Positions 1 to 7,797 of a stretch of 64,000 bases of DNA are shown here, in pieces. The position numbers and the translations under genes were made by a program. Each line of letters opens with the position of its first letter. The first letter of the stretch is position 1. Under the pieces are notes generated by a model. The model had not been told where the DNA came from and did no database searches. It saw only the letters and a program-made list of their open reading frames with translations. The DNA is from Desulfotomaculum sp. (GTDB taxonomy: Bacteria; Bacillota; Desulfotomaculia; Desulfotomaculales; Desulfallaceae): assembly GCA_016841675.1 (NCBI GenBank), contig JAENYQ010000009.1, positions 1-64,000 on the forward strand, given 5' to 3'.

Positions 1-1017
1 CAGATGGAAAATTGCAAGGGTTTAATGTTTAAAGTATTTTGATGCTTCAGCTCTGATTGTAAAGGAAATCGCTTGTGCCGTGGTTTTGGTTATGATAAAA
101 TGAATTATGTAGTGTAAGAAAGGTGATAAAAAAATGCGGTAGAAAGTATATTATTTCACATGGGCTATTTTAAAGGACTTTATAAGGACTTTATATTGAA
201 GACACCAATTCTTCTTTGAAAAGAAGCCAGGGTGCCAACAAGTTAAGGGTAAGGGGTATCACCAAATGTAGCATGCAAATTGCCTTAAAGACAATAGATC
301 ATAATTTTAAGCAAGTGTTTCGCAGCATTAAAAAGTTATCCACAAGACTAACCCAGGAAGAGGTATGCCCAAACATGAGTTGAAAAATGGTAATAGGTAA
401 AAGTATCCACAGAAATTGGGTGCATATAGCTCTAATATGAACATTTTGGATTAGGGGCAGTTTAAATTTTTACGTTGCCAGAAATCTAAAGGGCTAATGC
501 CCGGTTTTAGCATTCAAATCAATATTATAGTAGTTTAAATGGATTTTCCTGTGGGCTTAACTATAATCCATTTTTTATAGAATTATAGAATTCAAAAACA
601 ACTTATTGCAGGGGGGTAAGAAGAAGCTAAATATAACCATATACAAGTAAAATCAATTTATTCGTAATGAAAAAATAAGTATAACTTATTCTTCTGTACC
701 AGTTACGGTATTTGTCTCTATATTTAAATGGTTGTTCTTGTTTCATTTTATAGCCTACAGTGTATCTAAAGGTATCTAAAGAATTACACTATTAAACTGC
801 CGGAGGCTTTGCAAGTTTTCATGGGGGGTGTTGCGCCCCTTGAATTTATTGATCTGATTCAAAAAAATCAGTTTTCCTGCATCTCTACCCATTGATGCCT
901 GCTTAAAAATAATAAAGATGTTTAAATCAAAAAGAAGGTATTTCCGAAAATTTGAGTAAATAATTAATTATTAAAAGTTTTTAATTATTTTTAGTGTTAT
1001 TAAGGAGGTATGGGCAT
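1..1017. other. Intergenic region, no gene seen
   Basis: About 1 kb of AT-rich sequence without a convincing reading frame. It holds one perfect DnaA-box-like 9-mer (TTATCCACA, 336-344) and a one-mismatch version at 403-411, too few to suggest an origin. The last part supplies the ribosome-binding site for the transporter gene that follows. The left edge is cut by the window, so an upstream 5' region or the end of a gene cannot be excluded. Confidence 0.6.
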
Positions 1018-2436
1018 TTGCCTGAACATTTACAGATTTATTTTGCTACAGCAGTTTTCTTGATTACTTATGCCATTATAGTTTCTGAAAAGATTCACCG
1101 GGCTGTTATAGCGTTGGTGGGAGCAGCGTTAATTGCCGTATTTAAGATTTTGGAACCCGAAGAAGCGGTACACGCCATAGACTTTAACACCATTGGGCTG
1201 TTGGTTGGTATGATGATCATTGTTGGTATCACCAGGCAGACCGGTATATTCGAATTTTTAGCCATTAAAGCGGCCAAAAGCTCCAAGGGTGAACCGCTTA
1301 AAATTTTGGCTGCTCTGTCACTGGTTACTGCAGTGCTGTCTGCACTCCTTGATAACGTAACTACGGTGCTGTTAATTGTGCCTGTGACCTTTGCTATAGC
1401 TCAAAAGCTTAGAATCAGTCCCATACCAATATTAATTGCCGAAATTATTGCATCCAATATTGGTGGTACCGCTACGTTAATTGGCGATCCGCCTAATATC
1501 ATGATCGGTAGCGCCACCCATCTTGGGTTTATGGATTTCGTCATTAATTTGACACCGATTGTAGTGGTTATATATGTATGTACATTGACGCTATTGCGTT
1601 TAATTTACCGATCGCAGTTGGTAGCCGACCCGGAGCGACAGAAAACAATAATGGAACTAAATGAACATGATGAACTAAAGGATATGCGTTTGTTAAAGAA
1701 ATGTTTGTTTGTTCTTGCACTGACCGTTTTTGGTTTCGTAATCCACCAGTACGTCCATCTGGAGTCTTCGGTCATCGCCCTTACCGGGGCCAGTCTGCTG
1801 CTTCTTATAAGTCGTGAGGACCCGGAGCATGCACTGCATAATGTGGAATGGCCGGTTATATTTTTCTTTATCGGTTTGTTCGTATTAGTTGGTAGTCTGG
1901 AAAAGGTAGGCGTAATTGAAGCCATTGCCGCAGCTGCCTTGGATGTAACCGGTGGCGCGATGTTGCCTACGGCGATGCTGATATTATGGATGTCCGGTAT
2001 AGCATCGGCATTCGTAGATAATATACCGTTTGTGGCTACTATGATACCATTAATTAAAAACATGGGTCAGATGATGGGTGTAACCGACCCCACCGCGTTG
2101 AACTTCTTTTGGTGGTCGCTTTCCCTTGGTGCATGTCTCGGCGGAAACGGAACTATCATCGGCGCGTCTGCAAACGTTGTTGTTATAGGTATGGCCGAAA
2201 AACGGGGCAGTCATATTACATTTGTCAAGTTTTTTATAATAGCGTTCCCCCTGATGATAATGTCGTTGGTGCTGTCTTCCGCTTACATGTACCTGTGGTT
2301 TATATTCCCTGAAACCATTACCATTCTTGTGACCCTGCTGTTTGGTGCTGTCGTGGCGCTTGCAGCAATGCCCATTAATAAAGCACTTGAGAAGAGCGCG
2401 GCTAAGAAAACTGCCAAAAAGAATCTCAGCCGCTAG
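1018..2436 (+). CDS. ArsB/NhaD-type ion transporter (membrane antiporter)
   Basis: Polytopic inner-membrane transporter of the ion transporter (IT) superfamily, ArsB/NhaD/P-protein branch, probably exchanging Na+ (or arsenite or an organic anion) for protons. About 11-12 hydrophobic segments are visible. The family motif GGTATLIGDPPN is intact in the first half, and the paired Asp-Asn motifs ALLDNVTTVL and AFVDNIPFVAT sit in equivalent places in the two halves, as expected for an inverted-repeat transporter. Start: TTG at 1018, because AAGGAGG at 1002-1008 lies 9 bases upstream; the in-frame GTG at 994 lies upstream of that site. That gives 472 residues, usual for the family. It is monocistronic and ends at a terminator shared with the convergent CBS gene. 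The substrate cannot be read from sequence. Confidence 0.85.
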   Translation: MPEHLQIYFATAVFLITYAIIVSEKIHRAVIALVGAALIAVFKILEPEEAVHAIDFNTIGLLVGMMIIVGITRQTGIFEFLAIKAAKSSKGEPLKILAALSLVTAVLSALLDNVTTVLLIVPVTFAIAQKLRISPIPILIAEIIASNIGGTATLIGDPPNIMIGSATHLGFMDFVINLTPIVVVIYVCTLTLLRLIYRSQLVADPERQKTIMELNEHDELKDMRLLKKCLFVLALTVFGFVIHQYVHLESSVIALTGASLLLLISREDPEHALHNVEWPVIFFFIGLFVLVGSLEKVGVIEAIAAAALDVTGGAMLPTAMLILWMSGIASAFVDNIPFVATMIPLIKNMGQMMGVTDPTALNFFWWSLSLGACLGGNGTIIGASANVVVIGMAEKRGSHITFVKFFIIAFPLMIMSLVLSSAYMYLWFIFPETITILVTLLFGAVVALAAMPINKALEKSAAKKTAKKNLSR

Positions 2437-2460
2437 ATTAAAAAGCTAACCTAATAATGT

Positions 2461-2500
2461 AAAGAGACTCCCCTGGTAGGTTTAGGGGGTCTCTTTATTT
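2461..2500. terminator. Bidirectional intrinsic terminator
   Basis: AAAGAGAC...GTCTCTTT stem with a C/G-rich upper part, followed by TATTTT on the plus strand and an A/T run on the other side. It lies between the convergent transporter (+) and CBS protein (-) genes and can serve both. Confidence 0.75.
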
Positions 2501-2521
2501 TAGCCCGAAAGGTGCTGTGGC

Positions 2522-3082
2522 CTATGCTAGCCTATCGGTTCTGGTATCCGTAAAAGATTCGCAATTAGCCAACAGAGCAGTAATCTCCTTAAAAATATCT
2601 TCGTTAAGGACCATGCCAACAAGCCGGTTATTGCTTTTAACCGGCAGGAAATCCACTTTGTATTTGGCCATGTGGCAGGATGCTCTGAGAAGTGAATCGT
2701 CAGCATTGGCGAATTGTTCAAATAGGGTGGTATACTTCCTGATTGCACTTTGGGCCACTTCCATGCATTGCTCGGTAAAAAGTCCTTCCCAAAAAATTGG
2801 TACGGATGAACTTGGCAATTTCATACCCACTAAGGTTAAGCCATCCAAAAACTTTGGTTCTATGGCCTTAAACATTTCGTTGATGCCAAAAGTGCCAACT
2901 GGTAAATTATCTTCGAAAACAACAACGTGGCGTCGTCCTGTTTTGGGTTTACCAACTTGTAAATGCCATAAATCTTGCATTAACTGCAATGTAGTCTTTA
3001 GTGTGGCCCCCGAGGAAATTATTGGGTATTCGTATATAGGAATCATTATATCCCTGACTTTTTTTTCTTTGAGATTTTCCAT
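2522..3082 (-). CDS. CBS-domain pair protein
   Basis: A 186-residue cytoplasmic protein with two CBS (Bateman) motifs. The first (about residues 8-70) starts with VRDIMIP, and the second (about 115-180) contains VDFLPVKSNNRLVGMVLNEDI. Stand-alone CBS pairs bind adenine nucleotides or similar ligands and usually act as regulatory or energy-sensing modules. No partner domain is fused here. A strong ribosome site (GAGGAGG) precedes the ATG. It faces the transporter gene, so it is transcribed alone. The middle (about 70-115) is longer than in minimal CBS pairs. Ligand and partner are unknown. Confidence 0.75.
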   Translation of the reverse strand: MENLKEKKVRDIMIPIYEYPIISSGATLKTTLQLMQDLWHLQVGKPKTGRRHVVVFEDNLPVGTFGINEMFKAIEPKFLDGLTLVGMKLPSSSVPIFWEGLFTEQCMEVAQSAIRKYTTLFEQFANADDSLLRASCHMAKYKVDFLPVKSNNRLVGMVLNEDIFKEITALLANCESFTDTRTDRLA

Positions 3083-3165
3083 ACCAGGATAACCTCCTCA
3101 TCTTCTGTTTTGTTGTCACCACAGATTAAAATATAGTAGTGACAAATTATTTAGTTTGGGTGTTG

Positions 3166-3366
3166 TCAGGGGGTGTGGATTGTGATAATATAGTAAGGAA
3201 CATAAATGAAGTAGTGACTATTGCTTATATTATTTTGTAATTCATGTACATGTTCTTGAATTTGGTTTAAGTTTGTTCCCCTGACAAGTGGGAGCAGTCG
3301 GTTAATGTATTGATTTATTTGTGGTAAGAGGGAACGTGTCACTGGTGGCAGCCAGTCTAATGACAC
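3166..3366 (-). CDS. Doubtful small ORF, 66 residues
   Basis: GTG-initiated frame encoding a 66-residue peptide with an amphipathic central part (NQYINRLLPLVRG then NQIQEHVHELQNN) and an aromatic/hydrophobic tail. The composition looks more protein-like than most shadow frames, and it does not overlap another gene. Against it, the purine-rich AGAGGG lies only about two bases from the start codon, which is too close for a good ribosome site, and no family is recognised. It may be a small gene, a decayed fragment, or chance. Confidence 0.25.
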   Translation of the reverse strand: MSLDWLPPVTRSLLPQINQYINRLLPLVRGTNLNQIQEHVHELQNNISNSHYFIYVPYYIITIHTP

Positions 3367-3522
3367 ACCCTCTTGTTCTGTTTTTAACGCTAAATGAGAC
3401 TTGGCCTATTATTTTTTCGACCGTTGTTGATTCTTTATATTATCCGCTTATTATATGCCGCCGCTAAGCTATTCCGATTAATCTAAATACCTTATATAAC
3501 CCACCTCCTGTTTTCAAACCGG

Positions 3523-3540
3523 TTGTAAAAAATTTCACAA
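3523..3540. promoter_or_regulatory. CRP/FNR-like palindrome
   Basis: TTGTAAAAAATTTCACAA is an almost perfect 18-bp inverted repeat of the form TTGTRA-N6-TYACAA, the classic shape of sites for CRP/FNR-family regulators. It lies about 340 bp upstream of the protease gene. A related site, GTGCAATATTTCAC, is at 3588-3601. Assignment to a regulator is inference. Confidence 0.35.
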
Positions 3541-3879
3541 GTCAGCGTTTTTATTCTTACAGCTATTATATATGATATCAAATGGTAGTGCAATATTTCA
3601 CATGCCTCCAATTAAAATATTAATATTCTGACAATAATCGTTAATAGACGTGATGGCTATTGGTGTTCATTTGCATCGGAGTTTGCTGATGACAAAATGT
3701 CAATTGTGGGCAACCCAAAATCAGTGCCAATTTTAATATTAATCGTCAAACCGATCATAAATTGATAAAAGAAAAACGGTTAAATCTTTAAACAGTAGAA
3801 AAACATTTTTACATTTGCTATAATTTGCTATGACATTTCATAAACTTTTTATATTTAACACATTAGCGGGGGTGGTTAA

Positions 3880-5040
3880 ATGTTAGCACTTATCAAACGT
3901 ATAGTTCTATTAACTGGCCTGACTGCTCTTGTGGCGGGGATTATGTTTGCGACCGGCTGTTCGTTTTTTAACAACCGGGCTGCCGACAGCGGTTTATCCG
4001 CTTCAGGAAACGAGAATGCCGCTAGCGCCCAGCAGGGTATACCGGGGGTAAACTCCGGAACCATAGCCGACATTGTGAAAAAAACCGGGCCGGCGGTAGT
4101 GCAAATAAGCGTTGAAAAGAAAACTACCAGTTATCATTCCGACCCCTTCTTTAACGACCCGTTTTTTAGGGACTTTTTTGGGACCACGCCCCAGCCCCGG
4201 AGTGAACGTACTGAGACTGGTTTGGGCTCAGGTTTCATTATTTCAAATGATGGTTATATTTTAACAAACGAGCATGTAATTTCTGAAGCCGATAAAATTA
4301 CGGTAACCGTGCAAAATGAAAATAAAGATTACCCCGCCAAGTTAGTGGGTGCCGATTATGATTTGGACTTGGCCGTCTTAAAAATTCAAGTTGAACAAGA
4401 ATTACCTTCATTAAAGTTTGGGGACTCAGAAAGAATTGAAGTGGGCAACTGGGTCATTGCTATAGGTAACCCGTATGGCTTTGATCATACCGTTACGGTG
4501 GGTGTTATTAGCGCCAAAGGAAGACCGGTGCCGGTGGAAGGTCGTTATTATAAAAACCTTTTGCAGACCGATGCAGCCATCAACCCGGGTAACAGTGGTG
4601 GCCCTCTGCTGGATTTACAAGGGGATGTAGTAGGCATAAATACGGCGGTAGCCCAAGCGCAAGGAATAGGGTTTGCCATACCTACAAGTACTGTCAATGG
4701 CGTGTTAGATGACTTGAAACAGAAGGGTAAAGTGATCAGGCCTTGGTTAGGTATTCAGATGCACGATTTAACGCCTGATATAGCAGAATACTTCGGCATG
4801 GAAAGCGGCGAGGGAGTAATGGTGGTGGGGGTCGTTCCAGACAGCCCTGCCCAACGAGCAGGATTGCGCCAGGGCGACATAATACTGCAGATAGATAAAA
4901 CAACCGTTAAGGATGCCAATTCATTAGCTGACCGCATCAAAGAAGTTGAAATAGGGCAAAAAATATCGCTCACGGTTTATCGCGAACGGACTACCATATC
5001 TATTATGGTAGAGATTGGAGAGAAACCTAATGATTCATAG
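3880..5040 (+). CDS. HtrA/DegP-type serine protease, probable lipoprotein
   Basis: Extracytoplasmic quality-control protease of the trypsin-like S1C family with one C-terminal PDZ domain; 386 residues, usual for single-PDZ HtrA proteins. An N-terminal hydrophobic segment (about 8-26) ends in ATGC with Cys27, which reads as a lipobox, so the protein is probably lipid-anchored outside the membrane rather than a plain signal-anchored form. The catalytic triad is His132 (TNEHV), Asp163 (DLDLAVLKI) and Ser239 (GNSGGPL). The PDZ domain (about 285-375) carries the usual GVMVVGVVPDSPAQRAGL start. GGGGGTGG precedes the ATG. It is monocistronic, followed by a MITE-like repeat and a strong hairpin. Expected role: degradation of misfolded envelope proteins under stress. 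Confidence 0.92.
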   Translation: MLALIKRIVLLTGLTALVAGIMFATGCSFFNNRAADSGLSASGNENAASAQQGIPGVNSGTIADIVKKTGPAVVQISVEKKTTSYHSDPFFNDPFFRDFFGTTPQPRSERTETGLGSGFIISNDGYILTNEHVISEADKITVTVQNENKDYPAKLVGADYDLDLAVLKIQVEQELPSLKFGDSERIEVGNWVIAIGNPYGFDHTVTVGVISAKGRPVPVEGRYYKNLLQTDAAINPGNSGGPLLDLQGDVVGINTAVAQAQGIGFAIPTSTVNGVLDDLKQKGKVIRPWLGIQMHDLTPDIAEYFGMESGEGVMVVGVVPDSPAQRAGLRQGDIILQIDKTTVKDANSLADRIKEVEIGQKISLTVYRERTTISIMVEIGEKPNDS

Positions 5041-5065
5041 TTTAGGTTAGAAATAATAAATTTAA

Positions 5066-5241
5066 GTGACTATTCCTTTGCTCAGTAAGTGGTGCAGCGT
5101 CATGTCATTGTAGAACGAGGTGAAGAATCAAATCTAGATCCTTTGCTACGCTCAGGATGACAGCTGCCCTCTTTAGTGCGCATTTGTTGATGAAAGTGTT
5201 TTTCTCATCAAATGAAATTACTGAGTTAACAGCATAATCAT
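5066..5241. repeat. MITE-like element, copy 1
   Basis: A 176-bp element with imperfect terminal inverted repeats of about 23 bp (left arm 5066-5088, right arm 5218-5241; common core CTCAGTAA/TTACTGAG). Inside is a palindrome built from TGTCATT...GAAGTGAAGAATC and GATCC...GCTCAGGATGACA. Related full-length copies lie at 11651-11821 and 60967-61189. No coding capacity. Shared ends and interior suggest a non-autonomous mobile element mobilised in trans. Confidence 0.7.
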
Positions 5242-5257
5242 CTATATTTATACTTAA

Positions 5258-5313
5258 AAAATGAAAAGATTCGGCTTGTGGGCAATATTTCACAAGCCGA
5301 ATCTTTTCATTTT
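5258..5313. terminator. Long perfect hairpin, bidirectional terminator
   Basis: A 23-bp perfect inverted repeat (5258-5280 with 5291-5313) around a 10-base loop; the upper stem is GGCTTGTG/CACAAGCC. Both outer ends are A/T runs, so it can terminate the ATPase gene on the minus strand and transcripts arriving from htrA on the plus strand. Confidence 0.85.
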
Positions 5314-5324
5314 AAAATTAATCA

Positions 5325-6053
5325 CTAACTGGTCATAATTTTTTCGAGAATAGCTTCTATTCTCTGGCAGAAATCATCCTTAATCATGCAGCCATCTACT
5401 TCATGCATTTCAGGTAAAACACCAATCGCTGGCAGGCCGAATTCCTGGGCCACGGCTTCGGGAAGGTCTTCAATGGGTGAAGCTTCTCTGTTGAACAGTA
5501 ATTGTAACTTGTTGACCGGGAAATGGAGGTCTTCCAAATCCCAGAGAAAATGCTTTAGTGCTTTCACATTGTATCTAAATGTGTCTACTACCAGTAGCGG
5601 GTAATCGGAATCTTCCAGGATTGCGAAGTTATAGCTGGTGTGTTTATTGCCCATGTCTACAATCACAATATCATAGTCGCTCTTTTTAATTGCATCATTA
5701 ATTATTCTCATTTCATAATAAATATTGCCGTAATCCGGCAATTTGCGGTTTGTGTTGCTGGCCAGGACTTCCAGGCCGGACTCGTGTTTCTGTATGAAGT
5801 GCGCCCAATCTGACTGATTATAATTTACATTAATGATGCCATTTTTTTTGCTCTCCAGGTAAATGTCTTCGCACCAGTCGCTGATGTTGGGAGAATGGTG
5901 CAGTTTAAGTCTTTCGGTTACATCTCCTTTGTGAAGATCCAGGTCTACCAGAAGTGTTTTGTACCCCTTGCTTTGGCTCATTAAAGAAAGTTCTTCGGCT
6001 ATGGTAGTGTTGCCGCTTTGCTTGGTTACGCCGTATATTGAAACTATTTTCAT
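5325..6053 (-). CDS. ParA/MinD/CpaE-like P-loop ATPase with atypical Walker A
   Basis: A 242-residue cytoplasmic protein of the SIMIBI (MinD/ParA/CpaE-TadZ) fold. The N-terminal strand-loop reads IVSIYGVTKQSGNTT: the loop is in place, but the position of the canonical P-loop lysine is Asn15, and the double glycine of KGGxGKTT is missing. The second motif VDLDLHKGDVTERL (near residue 40) and the hydrophobic strand DIVIVDMG (about 125) are well kept. TadZ/CpaE proteins also tolerate degenerate P-loops. The start was moved to ATG 6053 because AAAGGAG precedes it. It is a single gene with its own terminator and no pilus or partition genes beside it, so its role is unknown. Confidence 0.75.
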   Translation of the reverse strand: MKIVSIYGVTKQSGNTTIAEELSLMSQSKGYKTLLVDLDLHKGDVTERLKLHHSPNISDWCEDIYLESKKNGIINVNYNQSDWAHFIQKHESGLEVLASNTNRKLPDYGNIYYEMRIINDAIKKSDYDIVIVDMGNKHTSYNFAILEDSDYPLLVVDTFRYNVKALKHFLWDLEDLHFPVNKLQLLFNREASPIEDLPEAVAQEFGLPAIGVLPEMHEVDGCMIKDDFCQRIEAILEKIMTS

Positions 6054-6531
6054 CCGTTTGGCTCCTTTATAAATTAGTTTGTTATTATTATATTTTATTG
6101 ATGTTCCTGGTTTAAGACAAGACGTTTTTAGCATTTTTCAAGCATTATGGTCAAATAGATGCTGTAAAGCGCAAATGCGCATGATGGCTGGTGATTTTTT
6201 ATAGCCTTTGGTAAGCCCGTCCAGTCATTAGGTTTTTTAATACAAAAAAGCGTGCAAAACAAATGACAAAACAAATTTTTAAATAAGCTTAATGAGCCTT
6301 AAATAAATAAATTTAGAAATGTACTTGATAAAAAATGTAATGACAAGTAAAATATAAATAGTTACACTTAACAATTTTGAATGTTCTGAGAATAGATTGC
6401 GGTTCTGGCTATTTGTGAAATGTTCACCAGAAGCTATGGTATTTTGGGTCTATTATTTGGCTATTCAACACTAAACTGATGCATCTTCCTTTCTGGAGGA
6501 TTATCATGTTAGTAACCAGGGGGGATTAAAA
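6054..6531. other. AT-rich intergenic region
   Basis: About 480 bp separating divergent genes. The only structure seen is the palindrome at 6415-6427. No small ORF with a ribosome site was found. Promoters for both flanking genes should lie here, but no good -35/-10 pair stands out. Confidence 0.6.
6415..6427. promoter_or_regulatory. CRP/FNR-like palindrome upstream of crystallin-like gene
   Basis: GTGAAATGTTCAC, an inverted repeat about 105 bp before the start at 6532. It resembles the perfect palindrome GTGAAATATTTCAC at 9317-9330. The regulator is not known; inference only. Confidence 0.35.
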
Positions 6532-6975
6532 ATGTCGAGCATCTCGCAAACAGGAAACAGAGGCCTTGATTGGGCGGCGGCTTCCGGCCTTAAAAGAATA
6601 ATTAAATCACTGGAGGGGTTTTTCAGAACGTCCAGTGTCACCAAACATGCTCGCATCTGGCACGGTGATTTCTCTTATAAACTGGTTCAGAATACGGCCA
6701 TCAAAAACTTTCAGAATATGAGCTCGGTTACTTCTATTGATGCCGGAGATTGTTATATATGTATTTTTGAGTGTGCCGAATATCAGGGCAATTATCATAT
6801 CATGGGGCCTGGAGAAAAAGCCCAGGTAGGAAATTGTGCCTCGATAGTGATAAGTAACTGTAAGTTTTCCGTAGATTCGGTCAGGCGTGAAGCGGCACCC
6901 CCGCCGGGATATTGGGAAATGGACGGGCCAATGTATTTGATGCATTTCTCTGCGGGTTACAGGTTTGTTTCCTAA
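6532..6975 (+). CDS. Small protein with beta/gamma-crystallin-like Greek-key motif
   Basis: A 147-residue protein with no signal peptide. Residues about 80-115 (YICIFECAEYQGNYHIMG, then PG, then ASIVISN about 12 residues on) match the pattern of a beta/gamma-crystallin repeat: aromatic-x-E-x4-aromatic-x-G, a conserved Gly, then a Ser-containing closing strand. Some microbial crystallin domains bind Ca2+ through N/D-x-S-S, but here that position reads ASIVIS, so Ca2+ binding is uncertain. GGGGGG lies just upstream of the ATG. It is monocistronic, with a CRP/FNR-like palindrome upstream and a terminator downstream. A structural or stress protein is possible; the function is not known. Confidence 0.6.
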   Translation: MSSISQTGNRGLDWAAASGLKRIIKSLEGFFRTSSVTKHARIWHGDFSYKLVQNTAIKNFQNMSSVTSIDAGDCYICIFECAEYQGNYHIMGPGEKAQVGNCASIVISNCKFSVDSVRREAAPPPGYWEMDGPMYLMHFSAGYRFVS

Positions 6976-7020
6976 CCTGGGCTAAAACAATTGAATTAAA
7001 GAATATTGTAATATAGACAA

Positions 7021-7056
7021 AAAGAAGCTGCCGAATACCTATGGCAGCTTCTTTTT
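7021..7056. terminator. Bidirectional intrinsic terminator
   Basis: AAAGAAGCTGCC / GGCAGCTTCTTT perfect 12-bp stem with a 10-base loop and T5 on the plus strand; the minus strand is equivalent. It lies between the crystallin-like gene and the convergent TauE/SafE unit and can end both. Confidence 0.9.
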
Positions 7057-7086
7057 GGGGTGCGCTCTTTTGACACGGGTTTTTGT

Positions 7087-7797
7087 CTAAGCTTCGACTT
7101 TTTTGGCGGCCTTGGTCATGGTGATACCCACACCGTCACAGATAAAGTAGATGGAGAACCCGTACCACAGGGTGTATACCAGGTAGAATGCCATCAGGAA
7201 AAACACAATCCCTTTGTAGTCGGCCACTTTTTTAATTTCAATACCGTAGTAATTATAAGCCGGCTCTACAGCTTTTTTCATTATGTTGTTTATGGCCGCT
7301 GATTCAGCAAAGCGCTGCTGATTCTTAAGCGTCTCATCCATGATTTTGAAGGAATTGTACCAGGCATAAGTTGCTTCCCTGCCCTCAATGCCGTACTTAT
7401 TAGTAAGCGCGGTGCTGTTGTTGTAGTACATGGCATCAGCATCGGCCAGGACAGTGTTTATGATATTGCCCAGGTCTCCCTTTACCGCGACTACGGTGCC
7501 GGTTGTGTTAACATCTGCTCCCGCAGCGGTGTACAGGGTGGTCCAGGCCTGGGCCTGAGCTTCATCGGCTGCTGTAAGTTTAACATCAATGCCAGTACCC
7601 GCGTATTTTTCGGCTTTAGCTGCTTCTTCATCAATGAAGTAGGCAGATCCCTTCGACAGCGAATTGAACATGTCGTCTGCATATACCAGCCCGTTCCTGC
7701 CTTCACCGAAAATGGGTGACATTATTAGCACGAACACCAGGGAGAAGGAAATCAGCATTACCATGCCGAGAGCGAAAGTTTTCTTGTTAGTAATCAT
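7087..7797 (-). CDS. Membrane-anchored partner protein of TauE/SafE transporter
   Basis: A 236-residue protein of no recognised family. An N-terminal transmembrane segment (about 8-28), an extracytoplasmic domain of about 150 residues rich in Ala, Asp and Tyr, a second transmembrane segment near the C-terminus (about 195-220), then a short Lys-rich cytoplasmic tail (TKAAKKVEA). Start ATG 7797 overlaps the stop of the transporter gene (ATGA), so the two are translationally coupled. Tight coupling and topology suggest an accessory subunit of the exporter, perhaps a periplasm-side substrate-binding or gating part. This is inference from context; no catalytic motif is visible. It ends just before a terminator shared with the crystallin-like gene. 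Confidence 0.7.
   Translation of the reverse strand: MITNKKTFALGMVMLISFSLVFVLIMSPIFGEGRNGLVYADDMFNSLSKGSAYFIDEEAAKAEKYAGTGIDVKLTAADEAQAQAWTTLYTAAGADVNTTGTVVAVKGDLGNIINTVLADADAMYYNNSTALTNKYGIEGREATYAWYNSFKIMDETLKNQQRFAESAAINNIMKKAVEPAYNYYGIEIKKVADYKGIVFFLMAFYLVYTLWYGFSIYFICDGVGITMTKAAKKVEA

Larger units (their letters stand above)
3083..3879. other. AT-rich intergenic region with palindromes
   Basis: About 800 bp between divergently transcribed genes. It contains a doubtful short frame (3166-3366, minus) and two CRP/FNR-like palindromes (3523-3540 and 3588-3601). The stretch just before 3880 is very AT-rich and probably holds the htrA promoter, but no clear -35/-10 pair can be assigned. Confidence 0.6.

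Noticed and set aside
336-411. Perfect and near-perfect DnaA-box 9-mers (TTATCCACA, GTATCCACA)
   Set aside because: Only two, 67 bp apart, with no dnaA/dnaN genes, AT-rich DUE pattern or further boxes; expected by chance in AT-rich DNA.
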